A DNA stretch of 64,000 bases. Source: Cytophagales bacterium. Lineage in GTDB: Bacteria; Bacteroidota; Bacteroidia; Cytophagales; Spirosomataceae. The stretch lies in contig JAAFJP010000029.1 of the NCBI GenBank assembly GCA_013298125.1, positions 1-64,000 on the forward strand, written 5' to 3'. The translations under genes and the position numbers were made by a program. Shown here in pieces: positions 47,775-57,546 of this stretch. How positions within the stretch are numbered: the stretch's first letter is position 1; every line of letters starts with the position of its first letter. The notes below the pieces were generated by a model. The model did no database searches, was not told the origin of the DNA, and saw nothing but the letters and a program-made list of their open reading frames with translations.

Positions 47775-48395
47775 ATGGTACAAACAGCTGAATTACTTGA
47801 TTCAATTCGTGAAAGGCTATTAACAGAGCCTTTTATCAGAATCCCTGCGTCAGTAGAGGAATACGAAAGTGTTGCTGATGAGTGGGATTTGAAAATTGAA
47901 TATCATAACGAAGAAATTATTGCTACGATGGGAAAAGTTACCCCAAATCATTCAAAATTATCCTTTTTAATAGGAGTAATTTTACACAACTTTTATGCAA
48001 CTTTTGATAATGAATTTGAAATTATGGAAAGTGGAGCTTGTGTTCATATTCCAACCCTCAAAAGTTACTACCAACCAGATATGACCGTAGTTGATGGGAA
48101 AGTAAAATTAAAAGAAGGTTCAACATCGGAAATTTTAAATCCATATATAGTCGTTGAAGTCCTTTCAAAAGCAACGCAAGATTTTGATATGAGTGAGAAA
48201 TTGGTGAATTACAAAGCCATCGAAACTATCAAACAAATCATTTTTGTAGCACAAGATAAACCTTGGATTTCGACTTATACAAGAACTAATGAACCTAATG
48301 TTTGGATTAATACAGATTATGATTCATTAGAAAACGTAGCAATTATTGACAGCCTAACTGTCTCATTGAAAGACATTTACAAAAAAATATTTTAA
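47775..48395 (+). CDS. Uma2-family (DUF820) putative endonuclease between hisD and hisC
   Basis: 'YYQPDMTVVDGK...NPYIVVEVLSKATQDFDMSEKLVNYKAIETIKQIIFV' PD-(D/E)XK-like pattern. Confidence 0.85.
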   Translation: MVQTAELLDSIRERLLTEPFIRIPASVEEYESVADEWDLKIEYHNEEIIATMGKVTPNHSKLSFLIGVILHNFYATFDNEFEIMESGACVHIPTLKSYYQPDMTVVDGKVKLKEGSTSEILNPYIVVEVLSKATQDFDMSEKLVNYKAIETIKQIIFVAQDKPWISTYTRTNEPNVWINTDYDSLENVAIIDSLTVSLKDIYKKIF

Positions 48396-48399
48396 AATT

Positions 48400-49467
48400 T
48401 TGACTTCTTTTAACTTACAAAACATAGTCCGTCAGCACATTCTTAGCCTTGCTCCCTATTCCTCCGCTCGTGATGAATATACAGGTAAAGAAGGCATATT
48501 TTTAGATGCAAACGAAAATCCAATTGGTTCGGCAACTCCCGAAAATTGGAATCGTTACCCAGACCCTTATCAATGGGCAATTAAAGAGAAATTAGCTCCT
48601 TTGAAAGGTTGTCGCCCTTCGCAGATTTTTTTAGGAAATGGCTCAGATGAACCAATTGACCTCATTATTCGCTTGACTTGCGAACCCATAGAGGACAATA
48701 TTATCATCCTCCCTCCTACGTATGGGATGTACGAAGTGAGTGCGTCTGTGAACAATGTGGAGATTCAAAAAATCAACTTAACGTCTGATTATCAAATAGA
48801 TACATATAAAGTATTAGAGGCTATTAACCCAAAAACGAAGCTCATTTTTATTTGTTCTCCCAATAATCCGACTGGAAATGTTATTGATAGAAAAGCTATT
48901 TTAACCATCATCGAAAACTTCCAACAAGGCATTGTAATTGTTGATGAGGCTTACAATGATTTTGCTGATGAACCGTCCTTTATTCCAGAATTAGATAAAT
49001 TCTCAAATGTGATGGTTTTGCAGACTTTTTCTAAGGCTTGGGGTTTGGCTTCCTTACGTTTGGGCATGGCATTTGCGGGAGAAGAGTTGATTAAGTTATT
49101 GAACAAAATCAAATATCCGTACAACATTAACGGGCTAACACAGAAGGCTTTATTAGAAAATATTAGTAATGTCGATTTCGTAAAGACTTCCGTAAAAACT
49201 TTAAATCAAAATCGTGAAAGTTTAATTTCAGAATTAAAGACTCTTCCAATTACAGAAAAAATATATCCTTCGGATGCTAATTTTTTATTAGTACGATTTA
49301 CTGAAGCCAAACGTATTTTTGATTATTTAATTGAACAAAAACTTATCGTCAGAGACCGTTCAAAGGTAGTTCTTTGTGATAATTCGTTGAGAATTTCAGT
49401 AGGAACGGAAGAAGAGAATTTACATTTAATAAATCTTTTAAAACAATACAAGCCATTAAATTCTTAG
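48400..49467 (+). CDS. hisC: Histidinol-phosphate aminotransferase, TTG start
   Basis: 'LDANENPIG', 'SPNNPTGNVI', 'TFSKAWGLASLRLGMAFA'. Confidence 0.95.
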   Translation: MTSFNLQNIVRQHILSLAPYSSARDEYTGKEGIFLDANENPIGSATPENWNRYPDPYQWAIKEKLAPLKGCRPSQIFLGNGSDEPIDLIIRLTCEPIEDNIIILPPTYGMYEVSASVNNVEIQKINLTSDYQIDTYKVLEAINPKTKLIFICSPNNPTGNVIDRKAILTIIENFQQGIVIVDEAYNDFADEPSFIPELDKFSNVMVLQTFSKAWGLASLRLGMAFAGEELIKLLNKIKYPYNINGLTQKALLENISNVDFVKTSVKTLNQNRESLISELKTLPITEKIYPSDANFLLVRFTEAKRIFDYLIEQKLIVRDRSKVVLCDNSLRISVGTEEENLHLINLLKQYKPLNS

Positions 49468-49472
49468 ACAAA

Positions 49473-49988
49473 ATGAAAAAGATATTCCTTCTTACAATAT
49501 TGATTATCAGTTCATTAACTGGATACTCACAAGAAAAAAATTGGGCAGTTGGAGCGAAAGTTGGCGACCCTTCTGGCATCACATTACGCCATTACTTAGG
49601 GAATGACAAAAATACCGTTGAAGTCAATGTAGGCGTGTATGGTGCTATTTGGGGACTGAAAAGTAACTATAAAGACGGGCAGTTTGACGGAGCTGGATTT
49701 TCATTTAGCGGACTTTATTTGTGGCATAATGAAATGACTTCTAATTTAAAAAATTACTACGGATTTGGAGTTCAGTTTACTTCACGAAATTGGTATGAAA
49801 CTAAAAACGGTGTCAGACAAGAAAATCCTGCTACTGGTCTTGGTGGTCTTGGACAAGTAGGTTTAGAGTATTATTTATCAAGTTCTCCGCTTTCTATTTT
49901 TGGGGAAGTTGGTGCTTATGTGGAGCTTGTCCCAGCCATTTTGTATTTTCACCCACAAGGAGGTCTGGGCGTTCGACTAAATTTTTAA
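49473..49988 (+). CDS. Secreted / outer-membrane hypothetical protein
   Basis: Signal peptide; 'VGAKVGDPSGITLRHYLG' small beta-barrel-like protein. Confidence 0.6.
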   Translation: MKKIFLLTILIISSLTGYSQEKNWAVGAKVGDPSGITLRHYLGNDKNTVEVNVGVYGAIWGLKSNYKDGQFDGAGFSFSGLYLWHNEMTSNLKNYYGFGVQFTSRNWYETKNGVRQENPATGLGGLGQVGLEYYLSSSPLSIFGEVGAYVELVPAILYFHPQGGLGVRLNF

Positions 49989-50049
49989 GTTATTTTCCAA
50001 ATTGGTTTTGTAGAATAAAGTTCCTTGTCTATTTTTGCAAAACCAACAC

Positions 50050-50123
50050 GGGGGATTAGCTCAGTTGGCTAGAGCGCTACGCTGGCAGCGTAGAGGTCAT
50101 CGGTTCGAATCCGATATTCTCCA
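50050..50123 (+). tRNA. tRNA-Ala (anticodon GGC)
   Basis: Acceptor GGGGGAT/ATTCTCC with G3-U70; anticodon loop CTGGCAG; T-loop TTCGAAT; CCA not encoded. Confidence 0.96.
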
Positions 50124-50128
50124 CAATT

Positions 50129-50171
50129 AACAAAAAAGTCCTTAGAAATCATTTCTAAGGACTTTTTTGTT
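50129..50171. terminator. Bidirectional terminator (near-perfect 43-bp palindrome)
   Basis: aacaaaaaagtccttagaaat-c-atttctaaggacttttttgtt. Confidence 0.85.
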
Positions 50172-50183
50172 AAAATATTTTGT

Positions 50184-50957
50184 CTATACTTTAAATATCA
50201 TCTTCCGAATTCCAATCAAAACAAAAATTAGACACGTGTAAATAATAAAAAAAGGAATGATAAACTCAATCAAATTCATGGGCAACATAATGGCAATTAT
50301 CAACAACTGAAAACCTAAACCATAGATTGAAAGCAAGGTCATAAACCAATTAGGAAAGGATTTGACTTTGTGTGCATCGCTATCCAAAAAGTGAATAATT
50401 CTATCAAAAACACCATATACAATCGTATAAATTCCAAACAATATATCGACTGATTTCTGACTTTCATGTGGGAATGCTTTGGGGGATTTATACTCAAAAA
50501 TCTTACTGGTAGAGTCCCCTCCTACTAATTTATTCCTCAGAATCACATAGTAATAGTTATACAAAGTACCTTGTAACTGAATACAGATAAACGCCAGCAC
50601 AGTAAGCCAAATCGTTGCTTTTGAAACATAACAAATTGTCATCAAAAACATAAAATTGAGAATAATATCAAACACACTATCAAGGTAACGCCCTGTGTAT
50701 GAGGGCGTTTGCTTAATTCTCGCTAATTCTCCGTCGGCAGCATCAATGACAGATTTCAGTATTAAGAAAACACCTGCAAGGAAATAGTATCCTTTCAGAA
50801 TACAAAAAATGGCAACTATTCCAGAAATTCCGAAGAGTAATGTTACATGAATGGGCGTAAATCGGGTGTCTTTGAGTTGGTTGGCAAAGACCGTGGCGAC
50901 AGGTCTTCCGTAATCAGACAAATCAAGAAATTTGTCTTGGGCAGCAAGTTTTGACAT
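50184..50957 (-). CDS. CDP-alcohol phosphatidyltransferase family protein
   Basis: 'DAADGELARIKQTPSYTGRYLDSVFD' motif (D..DG.xAR....G..lD...D). Confidence 0.9.
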   Translation of the reverse strand: MSKLAAQDKFLDLSDYGRPVATVFANQLKDTRFTPIHVTLLFGISGIVAIFCILKGYYFLAGVFLILKSVIDAADGELARIKQTPSYTGRYLDSVFDIILNFMFLMTICYVSKATIWLTVLAFICIQLQGTLYNYYYVILRNKLVGGDSTSKIFEYKSPKAFPHESQKSVDILFGIYTIVYGVFDRIIHFLDSDAHKVKSFPNWFMTLLSIYGLGFQLLIIAIMLPMNLIEFIIPFFIIYTCLIFVLIGIRKMIFKV

Positions 50958-51029
50958 TTAATGGTAAATAAAAACACTTGACAATATAGTCTGATACAAA
51001 GGTACGGGTTATAATTTTTTAACACAAAA

Positions 51030-51548
51030 TTAACGCTTGGATAATATCCTAACCGTCACCAAAAGCTGTCCCACGTGCCTTTGAGTATGTTCGGCTGCGT
51101 GAAAAAGTAAGCCTAATTGATTGGTTGGAATTTGTTTTCTGCCAATGCCTCTGGGTTCAAGAAGCGTTTTTTCTTCGATATTTTTGAGTTGAGTTAATGC
51201 TTTATTTACTTGATTGTTGAAACGAGTTAAGAGTCCCTTTATCGTTAAGCATTGTGTCTCATCCGATTCCAATGCTAATAATTCTAATTGGTCTTCATTC
51301 AAAATTTGATTGTTGGCATACGTAAACAGTCTGTCCAAAACGCCTGAAAGATGTTGTAGATGGAAAGCAACGGAAGCAACACCATTAGGTCTTTCCCAAA
51401 TTAACTCGTGCGGAAATTCAATCATCATTTGATTAACCTCCTCACGGGCTTGAAGAATGGCGTGGGCAACGGGTTGAAGTAATGGTATTAGCCCTGCGAT
51501 AGGTCCACGCATCCAGACTTCGAGGGTTTGTGTTTGGTTTTTATCCAT
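51030..51548 (-). CDS. DinB family protein
   Basis: 'VAFHLQHLSGVLDRLFTYA', 'LLFHAAEHTQRHVGQLLVTVR' His motifs. Confidence 0.85.
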   Translation of the reverse strand: MDKNQTQTLEVWMRGPIAGLIPLLQPVAHAILQAREEVNQMMIEFPHELIWERPNGVASVAFHLQHLSGVLDRLFTYANNQILNEDQLELLALESDETQCLTIKGLLTRFNNQVNKALTQLKNIEEKTLLEPRGIGRKQIPTNQLGLLFHAAEHTQRHVGQLLVTVRILSKR

Positions 51549-51559
51549 AATTGTAAAAC

Positions 51560-51597
51560 AAAAAATCCTACCAATTTCAATAACCAGTAGGATTCTT
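51560..51597. terminator. Intrinsic terminator
   Basis: aatcctaccaatttcaataaccagtaggattctttatt. Confidence 0.6.
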
Positions 51598-51617
51598 TAT
51601 TCAGAACATTAAATCAA

Positions 51618-52763
51618 TTATCTCGCATCAATTAATCCTTGCTTCAAACCCTCATACGCTGATTTTTTCTTACCGTCTTTATCCCAAGGCAAAGGATTTT
51701 CATCAAATTTCCAACCTTTGTCGAAATTATCTATTACGCCCCAAGTATAAATTCTGGCTACACCCGCTTGGGCTGAAATTTTCATAAGATTATAGTAATC
51801 CGTTTTTTGTTGTTCTGCCAAAGCGGCTGTCCATGGCTTTGGTGTATTGTCGCTATTTTTGCCAGTACCAAAATCTACTTCGGTCATATAAACTTCCAAA
51901 CCTAAACCTTTGAAACGCTCAATTGAAAACTTCAAGTCACCCGTTGTGACATATTTTGAAAAATTACCAATATCATAATGCCCTTGAATTCCGATAGCAT
52001 CAATCGGAATTTTACTAACAATCATGTGTTTAAGTAATTGATATACAGCTCTTTGCTTTCTATTACTAAAAGAACTTGGGCTGGCTGTTTCAATATTATA
52101 ATCACGATATTCCAATTTTGCTCTTGTTTTCAATCGACAATATTCAAAAGCTTTTCTAACAAAAATCGGGTGTTTATCATTCATGTAATCATTGCCCGTC
52201 AGACCGCTTTTATCATCCTCCCAACCCATCTGATTCCAAACCATATCTGTTCTATAAACCCCGTTGTCATCAATCAACTCGTTGGCTACGTTCCAAACAT
52301 CTACCTTGTTTTTATTATCATTGCTCTCCATGATGTTATCAATCATATCCTTCAATTGAGCATCTAAATCTTGTGGTGTCCATTTCTGATTTTTAAGCCA
52401 AGAAGGCATATAAAAATCAGGACCTACCAACATATGTATATGCGTCCCTAATTTATTTTCTTTCAAGAAATTAATTTGATTATTAAAATCCGTAAAATTA
52501 TAGACTCCTTTGGCAGTCCACCCGCCAAAACCAGCGTACCAAAGCCCCTGACTGATATTAAATTCACTTTTCGTAATCGAAGCAATTGAGGGGTTCATAT
52601 CAAACCCTCTGGCATGAGCCCCAAATAAAACTTTGGGATTCGCCTCTTTGAGTGAATTGACCACGGGTGCAGGCGGAGGCGGAGTAGTGCCACTATCAGA
52701 GCAAGCAATACATAAAGAAATCAACAATGAAAGAATCATTACATTTGTTTTTAAGTAATTCAT
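51618..52763 (-). CDS. GH10 endo-1,4-beta-xylanase-like lipoprotein
   Basis: Lipobox CIAC; 'VDVWNVANELIDDNG' acid/base, 'LEVYMTEVDFG' nucleophile. Confidence 0.93.
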   Translation of the reverse strand: MNYLKTNVMILSLLISLCIACSDSGTTPPPPAPVVNSLKEANPKVLFGAHARGFDMNPSIASITKSEFNISQGLWYAGFGGWTAKGVYNFTDFNNQINFLKENKLGTHIHMLVGPDFYMPSWLKNQKWTPQDLDAQLKDMIDNIMESNDNKNKVDVWNVANELIDDNGVYRTDMVWNQMGWEDDKSGLTGNDYMNDKHPIFVRKAFEYCRLKTRAKLEYRDYNIETASPSSFSNRKQRAVYQLLKHMIVSKIPIDAIGIQGHYDIGNFSKYVTTGDLKFSIERFKGLGLEVYMTEVDFGTGKNSDNTPKPWTAALAEQQKTDYYNLMKISAQAGVARIYTWGVIDNFDKGWKFDENPLPWDKDGKKKSAYEGLKQGLIDAR

Positions 52764-52788
52764 AAGAGTTTTTATTGTAATAATGAGT

Positions 52789-54939
52789 TTAAACGCCTTT
52801 CATACTCAATGCCACTCGTTTTCGAGCAATATCTACTTCCATCACTCGCACCTGTACGTGCTGTTGAAGTTTGACTACTTGATTCGGGTCAGAGACGTAT
52901 TGGTTGGCTAATTGTGAAATGTGTACTAAACCATCTTGCTTCACGCCCACATCCACAAAACACCCGAAAGCCGTAATATTAGTAACAATGCCTGGCAAAA
53001 CCATCCCTTCGTATAGGTCTTCTACTTTCTTTACGTTGGGGTCAAACTCAAACGCCATTAATTGCTCTCTGGGGTCACGTGAGGGCTTTTCTAATTCTTT
53101 TAAAATGTCTTGAAGGGTCAAAAGTCCCGTTTTTTCTGTTACGTAATCTCTGAGATTCAGGCGTTTACGTAGTTCTGCGGAGGTCATTAAATCTTTGACG
53201 GTACATTTCAAATCCTTCGCCATTTGCTCTACCACAGGATAACTTTCTGGGTGAACTGCCGAATTATCCAAAGGATTTTTTGCTTCGTGAATCCTTAAAA
53301 ATCCTGCACATTGTTCAAAGGCTTTGTCGCCCAAACGAGCAACTTTTTTGATTTGATTTCTTGACGTAAAATTACCATTTTCTTGACGGAATTTCACCAC
53401 ATTAGCCGCTAAGGCAGGTCCAAGTCCAGCTACATAACTCAGTAAATGTTTGGAAGCGGTATTCAAATTTACCCCAACCGCATTCACACAACTTTCAACG
53501 ACAGAATCCAAAGAATCTTTCAATAAATTTTGCTCAACGTCATGCTGATACTGACCTACCCCGATAGATTTAGGGTCAATTTTTACTAATTCAGCCAATG
53601 GATCCATCAATCTCCGACCAATCGAAACAGCCCCACGGACGGTTACATCTTTATCTGGAAACTCCTCACGAGCAATGGGTGAAGCGGAATAAATAGAAGC
53701 ACCTTGTTCGGACACTGCAAAAATTTGAGGTGAAACCCCACCCCCAGCCCCTCCCCGTTGGAGAGGGGAGTTTTGGAATAATTTTTTAACAAAATCCTCA
53801 GTCTCACGTCCAGCCGTTCCATTTCCAATAGCCACGGCTTCAATTTGATATTTTTCAGAGAGGGTCAAAACTTTATCCTGAGACTCAGAAGGCTTATCGA
53901 AGGGATAAATTACGGTATCTGCCAATAAATTTCCTTGGGCATCCAAAACCACAGTTTTGCATCCTGTACGATATCCTGGGTCGATGGCAAGTACCTTTTT
54001 TTGTCCCAACGGCGAAGCCAATAATAGCTGACGAAGGTTTTGAGCAAAAATCTTAATTGCCTCAATATCAGCCTTTTCTTTCGATAAACCAGCAAATTCA
54101 TTTTCGATGGATGGCTTCATCAAACGCTTATATGAATCCGTGATGGCGGTTTCAACTTCCTTCTTAGCTTCGGGCAATCCACGCAAGAAAATTCTATCCA
54201 AAGCCCCCAAAGAATTGTCTTCATCAGGGGAAATAGTTACTGACAAGAAGCCCTCTTCTTCTCCTCTTCTAATTGCTAAAAGTCGGTGAGATGGCACTTT
54301 TTTGAGCGATTCATTAAAATCAAAATAATCACGATATTTTGCTCCTTCTTCCTCCTTATTTTTCTTAACTTTGGCATACACAATCGCCTCACGCTCAAAT
54401 ACTTTACGGACAGCGTTACGAGCCTCAACGTTCTCATTAATCCACTCCGCAATGATGTCTCTCGCCCCTTGCAAAGCCTCCTCAACGTTGGCAACTTTAA
54501 CATTCAAAAATGCCTCGGCACGTTTGAGAATGTTGTTTTCTTTTTGCTCAAAAATAACCTTCGCCAAAGGTTCTAAGCCCTTTTCGATGGCGATGGTAGC
54601 ACGAGTTTTACGTTTTTGTTTATAAGGTAAATAAAGGTCTTCTAATTCTTGAAGATGATAGGCATTTTGTAATTTTTGTAATAACTCAGGAGTCATTTTG
54701 CCTTGCTCTTCGATAGACTTAATAATGCCCTCACGACGTTTATCTGCCTCTTTTAGCTTCGTCCAAAGTTCTTTTATGTCCAGAATTTGCACTTCGTCAA
54801 GACTTCCCGTTGCCTCTTTTCTGTATCGTGCAATGAAAGGGACAGTACCACCTTCGTCAAAAAGATTGATGGTATTTTGTACTTGGTGGGTCATCACGCC
54901 CACCGAATTTGAGATGATTTGGATTTGTTGTTTGTTCAT
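52789..54939 (-). CDS. tex: Tex-family S1 RNA-binding transcriptional accessory protein with repeat-derived insert
   Basis: 'VPFIARYRKEATGSLDE', 'VLAIDPGYRTGCKTVVLDAQG', HhH region, C-terminal S1 domain. Confidence 0.96.
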   Translation of the reverse strand: MNKQQIQIISNSVGVMTHQVQNTINLFDEGGTVPFIARYRKEATGSLDEVQILDIKELWTKLKEADKRREGIIKSIEEQGKMTPELLQKLQNAYHLQELEDLYLPYKQKRKTRATIAIEKGLEPLAKVIFEQKENNILKRAEAFLNVKVANVEEALQGARDIIAEWINENVEARNAVRKVFEREAIVYAKVKKNKEEEGAKYRDYFDFNESLKKVPSHRLLAIRRGEEEGFLSVTISPDEDNSLGALDRIFLRGLPEAKKEVETAITDSYKRLMKPSIENEFAGLSKEKADIEAIKIFAQNLRQLLLASPLGQKKVLAIDPGYRTGCKTVVLDAQGNLLADTVIYPFDKPSESQDKVLTLSEKYQIEAVAIGNGTAGRETEDFVKKLFQNSPLQRGGAGGGVSPQIFAVSEQGASIYSASPIAREEFPDKDVTVRGAVSIGRRLMDPLAELVKIDPKSIGVGQYQHDVEQNLLKDSLDSVVESCVNAVGVNLNTASKHLLSYVAGLGPALAANVVKFRQENGNFTSRNQIKKVARLGDKAFEQCAGFLRIHEAKNPLDNSAVHPESYPVVEQMAKDLKCTVKDLMTSAELRKRLNLRDYVTEKTGLLTLQDILKELEKPSRDPREQLMAFEFDPNVKKVEDLYEGMVLPGIVTNITAFGCFVDVGVKQDGLVHISQLANQYVSDPNQVVKLQQHVQVRVMEVDIARKRVALSMKGV
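53733..53770. repeat. Half-length palindromic repeat in frame inside tex
   Basis: aaaccccacccccagcccctccccgttggagaggggag; encodes approximately NSPLQRGGAGGGVS. Confidence 0.85.
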
Positions 54940-54988
54940 TATTTTTTTATTGAGTTTCTATCTTCAATTTGTAAGAAGTTGTGACATT

Positions 54989-55248
54989 GCCACCAAGGCA
55001 CTAAGACTCAAAGTTTTGGCAACCGATGATATTATTCAGACAGGTGCAGAGCACCTTAATATTTGTAGAATATGCAAGAATTGGTTTCAAAGGTACAGAG
55101 TACCGAAATATTAAAAGGTTGAATATTTCGGTACTCTGTACCTTTGGGACTACATTTTACGAAAATACTACAAATATTTCGGTACTCTGTACCTTTATGA
55201 AACAACAGTTTGCACGTTAAATTCTTGGTGACTTAGTGCCTTGGTGGC
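54989..55248. repeat. Palindromic element (gccaccaaggcactaag family) interrupted by a ~201-bp insert
   Basis: gccaccaaggcactaagactcaaagtttt [55018-55218] aaattcttggtgacttagtgccttggtggc; compare uninterrupted copy 44970-45027. Confidence 0.85.
55018..55218. mobile_element. Candidate ~201-bp mobile repeat cluster inside another palindromic repeat
   Basis: One ggtacagagtaccgaaatatt, two aatatttcggtactctgtacc, and a diverged ggtgcagagcacc unit. Confidence 0.6.
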
Positions 55249-55267
55249 TACTTCTTTCATGAAAAAT

Positions 55268-55720
55268 TTATTTTCTAACCATCAAAATATGCTCAATCCC
55301 ATCTTCCAAATAAATCTCCTCAATTTGCTGAAAACCAAAGGATTCATAGAATTTTTTGAGATAACATTGAGCTCCAATTTTTATCGAAACACCACCGTAA
55401 AGGTCTTCCAATAATTCAATTGATTTTTGCATTAATTCCTTCCCGATTCCGCCTCCACGTGCTTGTGGGGACGTAACTACTCGCCCAATGGATGCCTCCT
55501 CATACGATACTCCCGCAGGGACAATACGAGTATATGCCATAATTTGTTGAGAATCGGTATCAAAACCCATCAAGTGAAAGCATTTAAAATCCTTATCATC
55601 CAAATCTTGAAAGGGGCAATTTTGTTCTACAATAAAAACCTCATTGCGAAGTTGAAGAATTTGGTATAATTCCGTTGTATTTAAGTCTTTGAAATGTTTG
55701 TGATACCAAGTGATGTTCAT
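55268..55720 (-). CDS. GNAT family N-acetyltransferase (ElaA-like)
   Basis: 'LRNEVFIVEQNCPFQDLDDKD', 'IGRVVTSPQARGGGIGKELM'. Confidence 0.92.
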   Translation of the reverse strand: MNITWYHKHFKDLNTTELYQILQLRNEVFIVEQNCPFQDLDDKDFKCFHLMGFDTDSQQIMAYTRIVPAGVSYEEASIGRVVTSPQARGGGIGKELMQKSIELLEDLYGGVSIKIGAQCYLKKFYESFGFQQIEEIYLEDGIEHILMVRK

Positions 55721-55768
55721 TCAATTATTAATTATCTTTGTAAAAACCAGACCATAAATCTCAAAAAT

Positions 55769-57367
55769 ATGCTTAACAGACTTATCCTTACCCTTATTTT
55801 GTTGAGTTCATTTTCATTTGCTTTTGCTCAAAAAAATACCGCTGAGTACGAATCTGCCTACAAAAAGGCTTTGCAAACTTACAAAAACGGTGAGTACGAC
55901 AAGGCTCAGTCGGAGTTTGCCGCTTTGAGTAACAATCGTATCGAGAGTTTTCTTGTGCCTTACTCTTTTTACTTCAATGCCCTTTCGTCCACAAAATTGC
56001 AGAAATATTTTGAGGCTAAAACAACTTTGAAAAATTTATTAATTCTTTATCCAAATTGGAGCAAAAAAGATGAGGTAAATTATCTGTTTTCAAACATTGC
56101 TTTTGAGGAAAAAAACTACGTTGATGCCCTTACGATTGCAAAATCTCTTATCACGGAGTCGTTCCAAGATGATTTGGCAGAAATGAAATCTTTTTATCTC
56201 GGACAAATTACTTCTCAGAAAACCCTCCAAGATTTAGCCAAAAAATTCCCCGAAGAAAGTATTTTATTTGAAAAGAAAAACAAAGTAATCAATACTTCTT
56301 CAACGTCATCAAACGTAAAGCAATCGAAAGGATATTTCAACTTCGGAATCCTCTTACCCCTTGACGTTGAGACACTTGAACCAGACAAAATACGTAAAAA
56401 CCAATACGCATTGGATATTTATCAAGGCATGAAAATGGCGAAGGCTGTCCTTTTGAAGGAAGGAATTACGGTAAATATTTTCACGTACGATGTGGCTAAT
56501 GATGCTGATAAAATGTTGGAATTGGTCAATAATGAATCGTTCAAAAAAATGGATTTATTGATTGGACCACTTTATTCAGAAACCAATAAAATTGCCATGA
56601 CGTATTGCGAACACAATAATATTCCGATTGTGAATCCAATGTCGAATAATAAAAAGTTGTTGGAGGAATATAATCTCTCATTTTTGGCTCAACCTTCCTC
56701 TGCCATGCAAGCCATGAAAGCAAAGGAATTTATCATAAAAAAACCATTTTTAGGACGAAATACTGCCATTTACTATACCGATTCACAGAATGATTCTACG
56801 ATGGCAAATACCTACCGAGAACAAATGCAAAAGATTGGTTATGAGATTGTTAAGTTTGAAAAAATACTACCTTTTTCCGATGATATTGGTTCAAAATTAC
56901 CCGCCAATAAGGTGAGTCATATCTTCATGGCGACTTCCGATAAAAAGGCGGGACTTTCGATGATTACAGCTTTGAATAAGAAGGATTCGAGTACGCCACT
57001 CATCACGACGGCGGAGGCATTTAATTCTTCCAATTTGAGCAATGGCACATTCTCAGGGCGTGAAGTTTTCTGTCTCGACCCAGAATTTGTAGATTTAGAC
57101 AAACCAGAAGTCGATGGATTTCGTAAGGATTATTTGATGAAATACGGAATTTTGCCTTCGTATTATGCCATTCACGGCTACGATTTAGCCCTCTTTTGGG
57201 GACGGTTATTAGGCAGAAATGGCAACAATATCCGCAAAGGTTTAGACAGCCGAGAGTCGTACAAAGACGGTTATATCCTTTCGGGCTATAATTATTACAA
57301 ATCACAAGACAACCAAGTATTACCAATAACAACATTTCAGAATTATAAATTTGTATTAGCGAAGTAG
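55769..57367 (+). CDS. Secreted TPR plus periplasmic-binding-like (ABC substrate-binding type I fold) protein
   Basis: Start set at MLNRLILTLILL with signal peptide; 'FNFGILLPLDVET', 'MDLLIGPLYSETNKIAMTYCEHNNIPIVNP'. Confidence 0.8.
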   Translation: MLNRLILTLILLSSFSFAFAQKNTAEYESAYKKALQTYKNGEYDKAQSEFAALSNNRIESFLVPYSFYFNALSSTKLQKYFEAKTTLKNLLILYPNWSKKDEVNYLFSNIAFEEKNYVDALTIAKSLITESFQDDLAEMKSFYLGQITSQKTLQDLAKKFPEESILFEKKNKVINTSSTSSNVKQSKGYFNFGILLPLDVETLEPDKIRKNQYALDIYQGMKMAKAVLLKEGITVNIFTYDVANDADKMLELVNNESFKKMDLLIGPLYSETNKIAMTYCEHNNIPIVNPMSNNKKLLEEYNLSFLAQPSSAMQAMKAKEFIIKKPFLGRNTAIYYTDSQNDSTMANTYREQMQKIGYEIVKFEKILPFSDDIGSKLPANKVSHIFMATSDKKAGLSMITALNKKDSSTPLITTAEAFNSSNLSNGTFSGREVFCLDPEFVDLDKPEVDGFRKDYLMKYGILPSYYAIHGYDLALFWGRLLGRNGNNIRKGLDSRESYKDGYILSGYNYYKSQDNQVLPITTFQNYKFVLAK

Positions 57368-57530
57368 GGGGTGAACGGTTCACTGTAAAAGGTAAACGGT
57401 ACACGGTAAGAAATACGGTACACGGTAAAAGGTGAACGGTTTACGGAATTTTATATTCAGTTTCAATTATTCACCATTTACGTTTTACTCCGTGTTATTC
57501 CGTTTACCGTGAACCGTTCACCGTGTACCG
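57368..57530. repeat. Palindromic / tandem gtgaacggt-type element
   Basis: gtgaacggttcactg...ggtaaacggtacacgg / ccgtttaccgtgaaccgttcaccgtgtaccg. Confidence 0.8.
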
Positions 57531-57546
57531 AAACATCCTTTCAATT

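Noticed and set aside
54276-54625. Several 75-96 aa ORFs opposite or overlapping tex
   Set aside because: Overlapping antisense/alternate-frame ORFs in a strongly coding region; no domain or start context.
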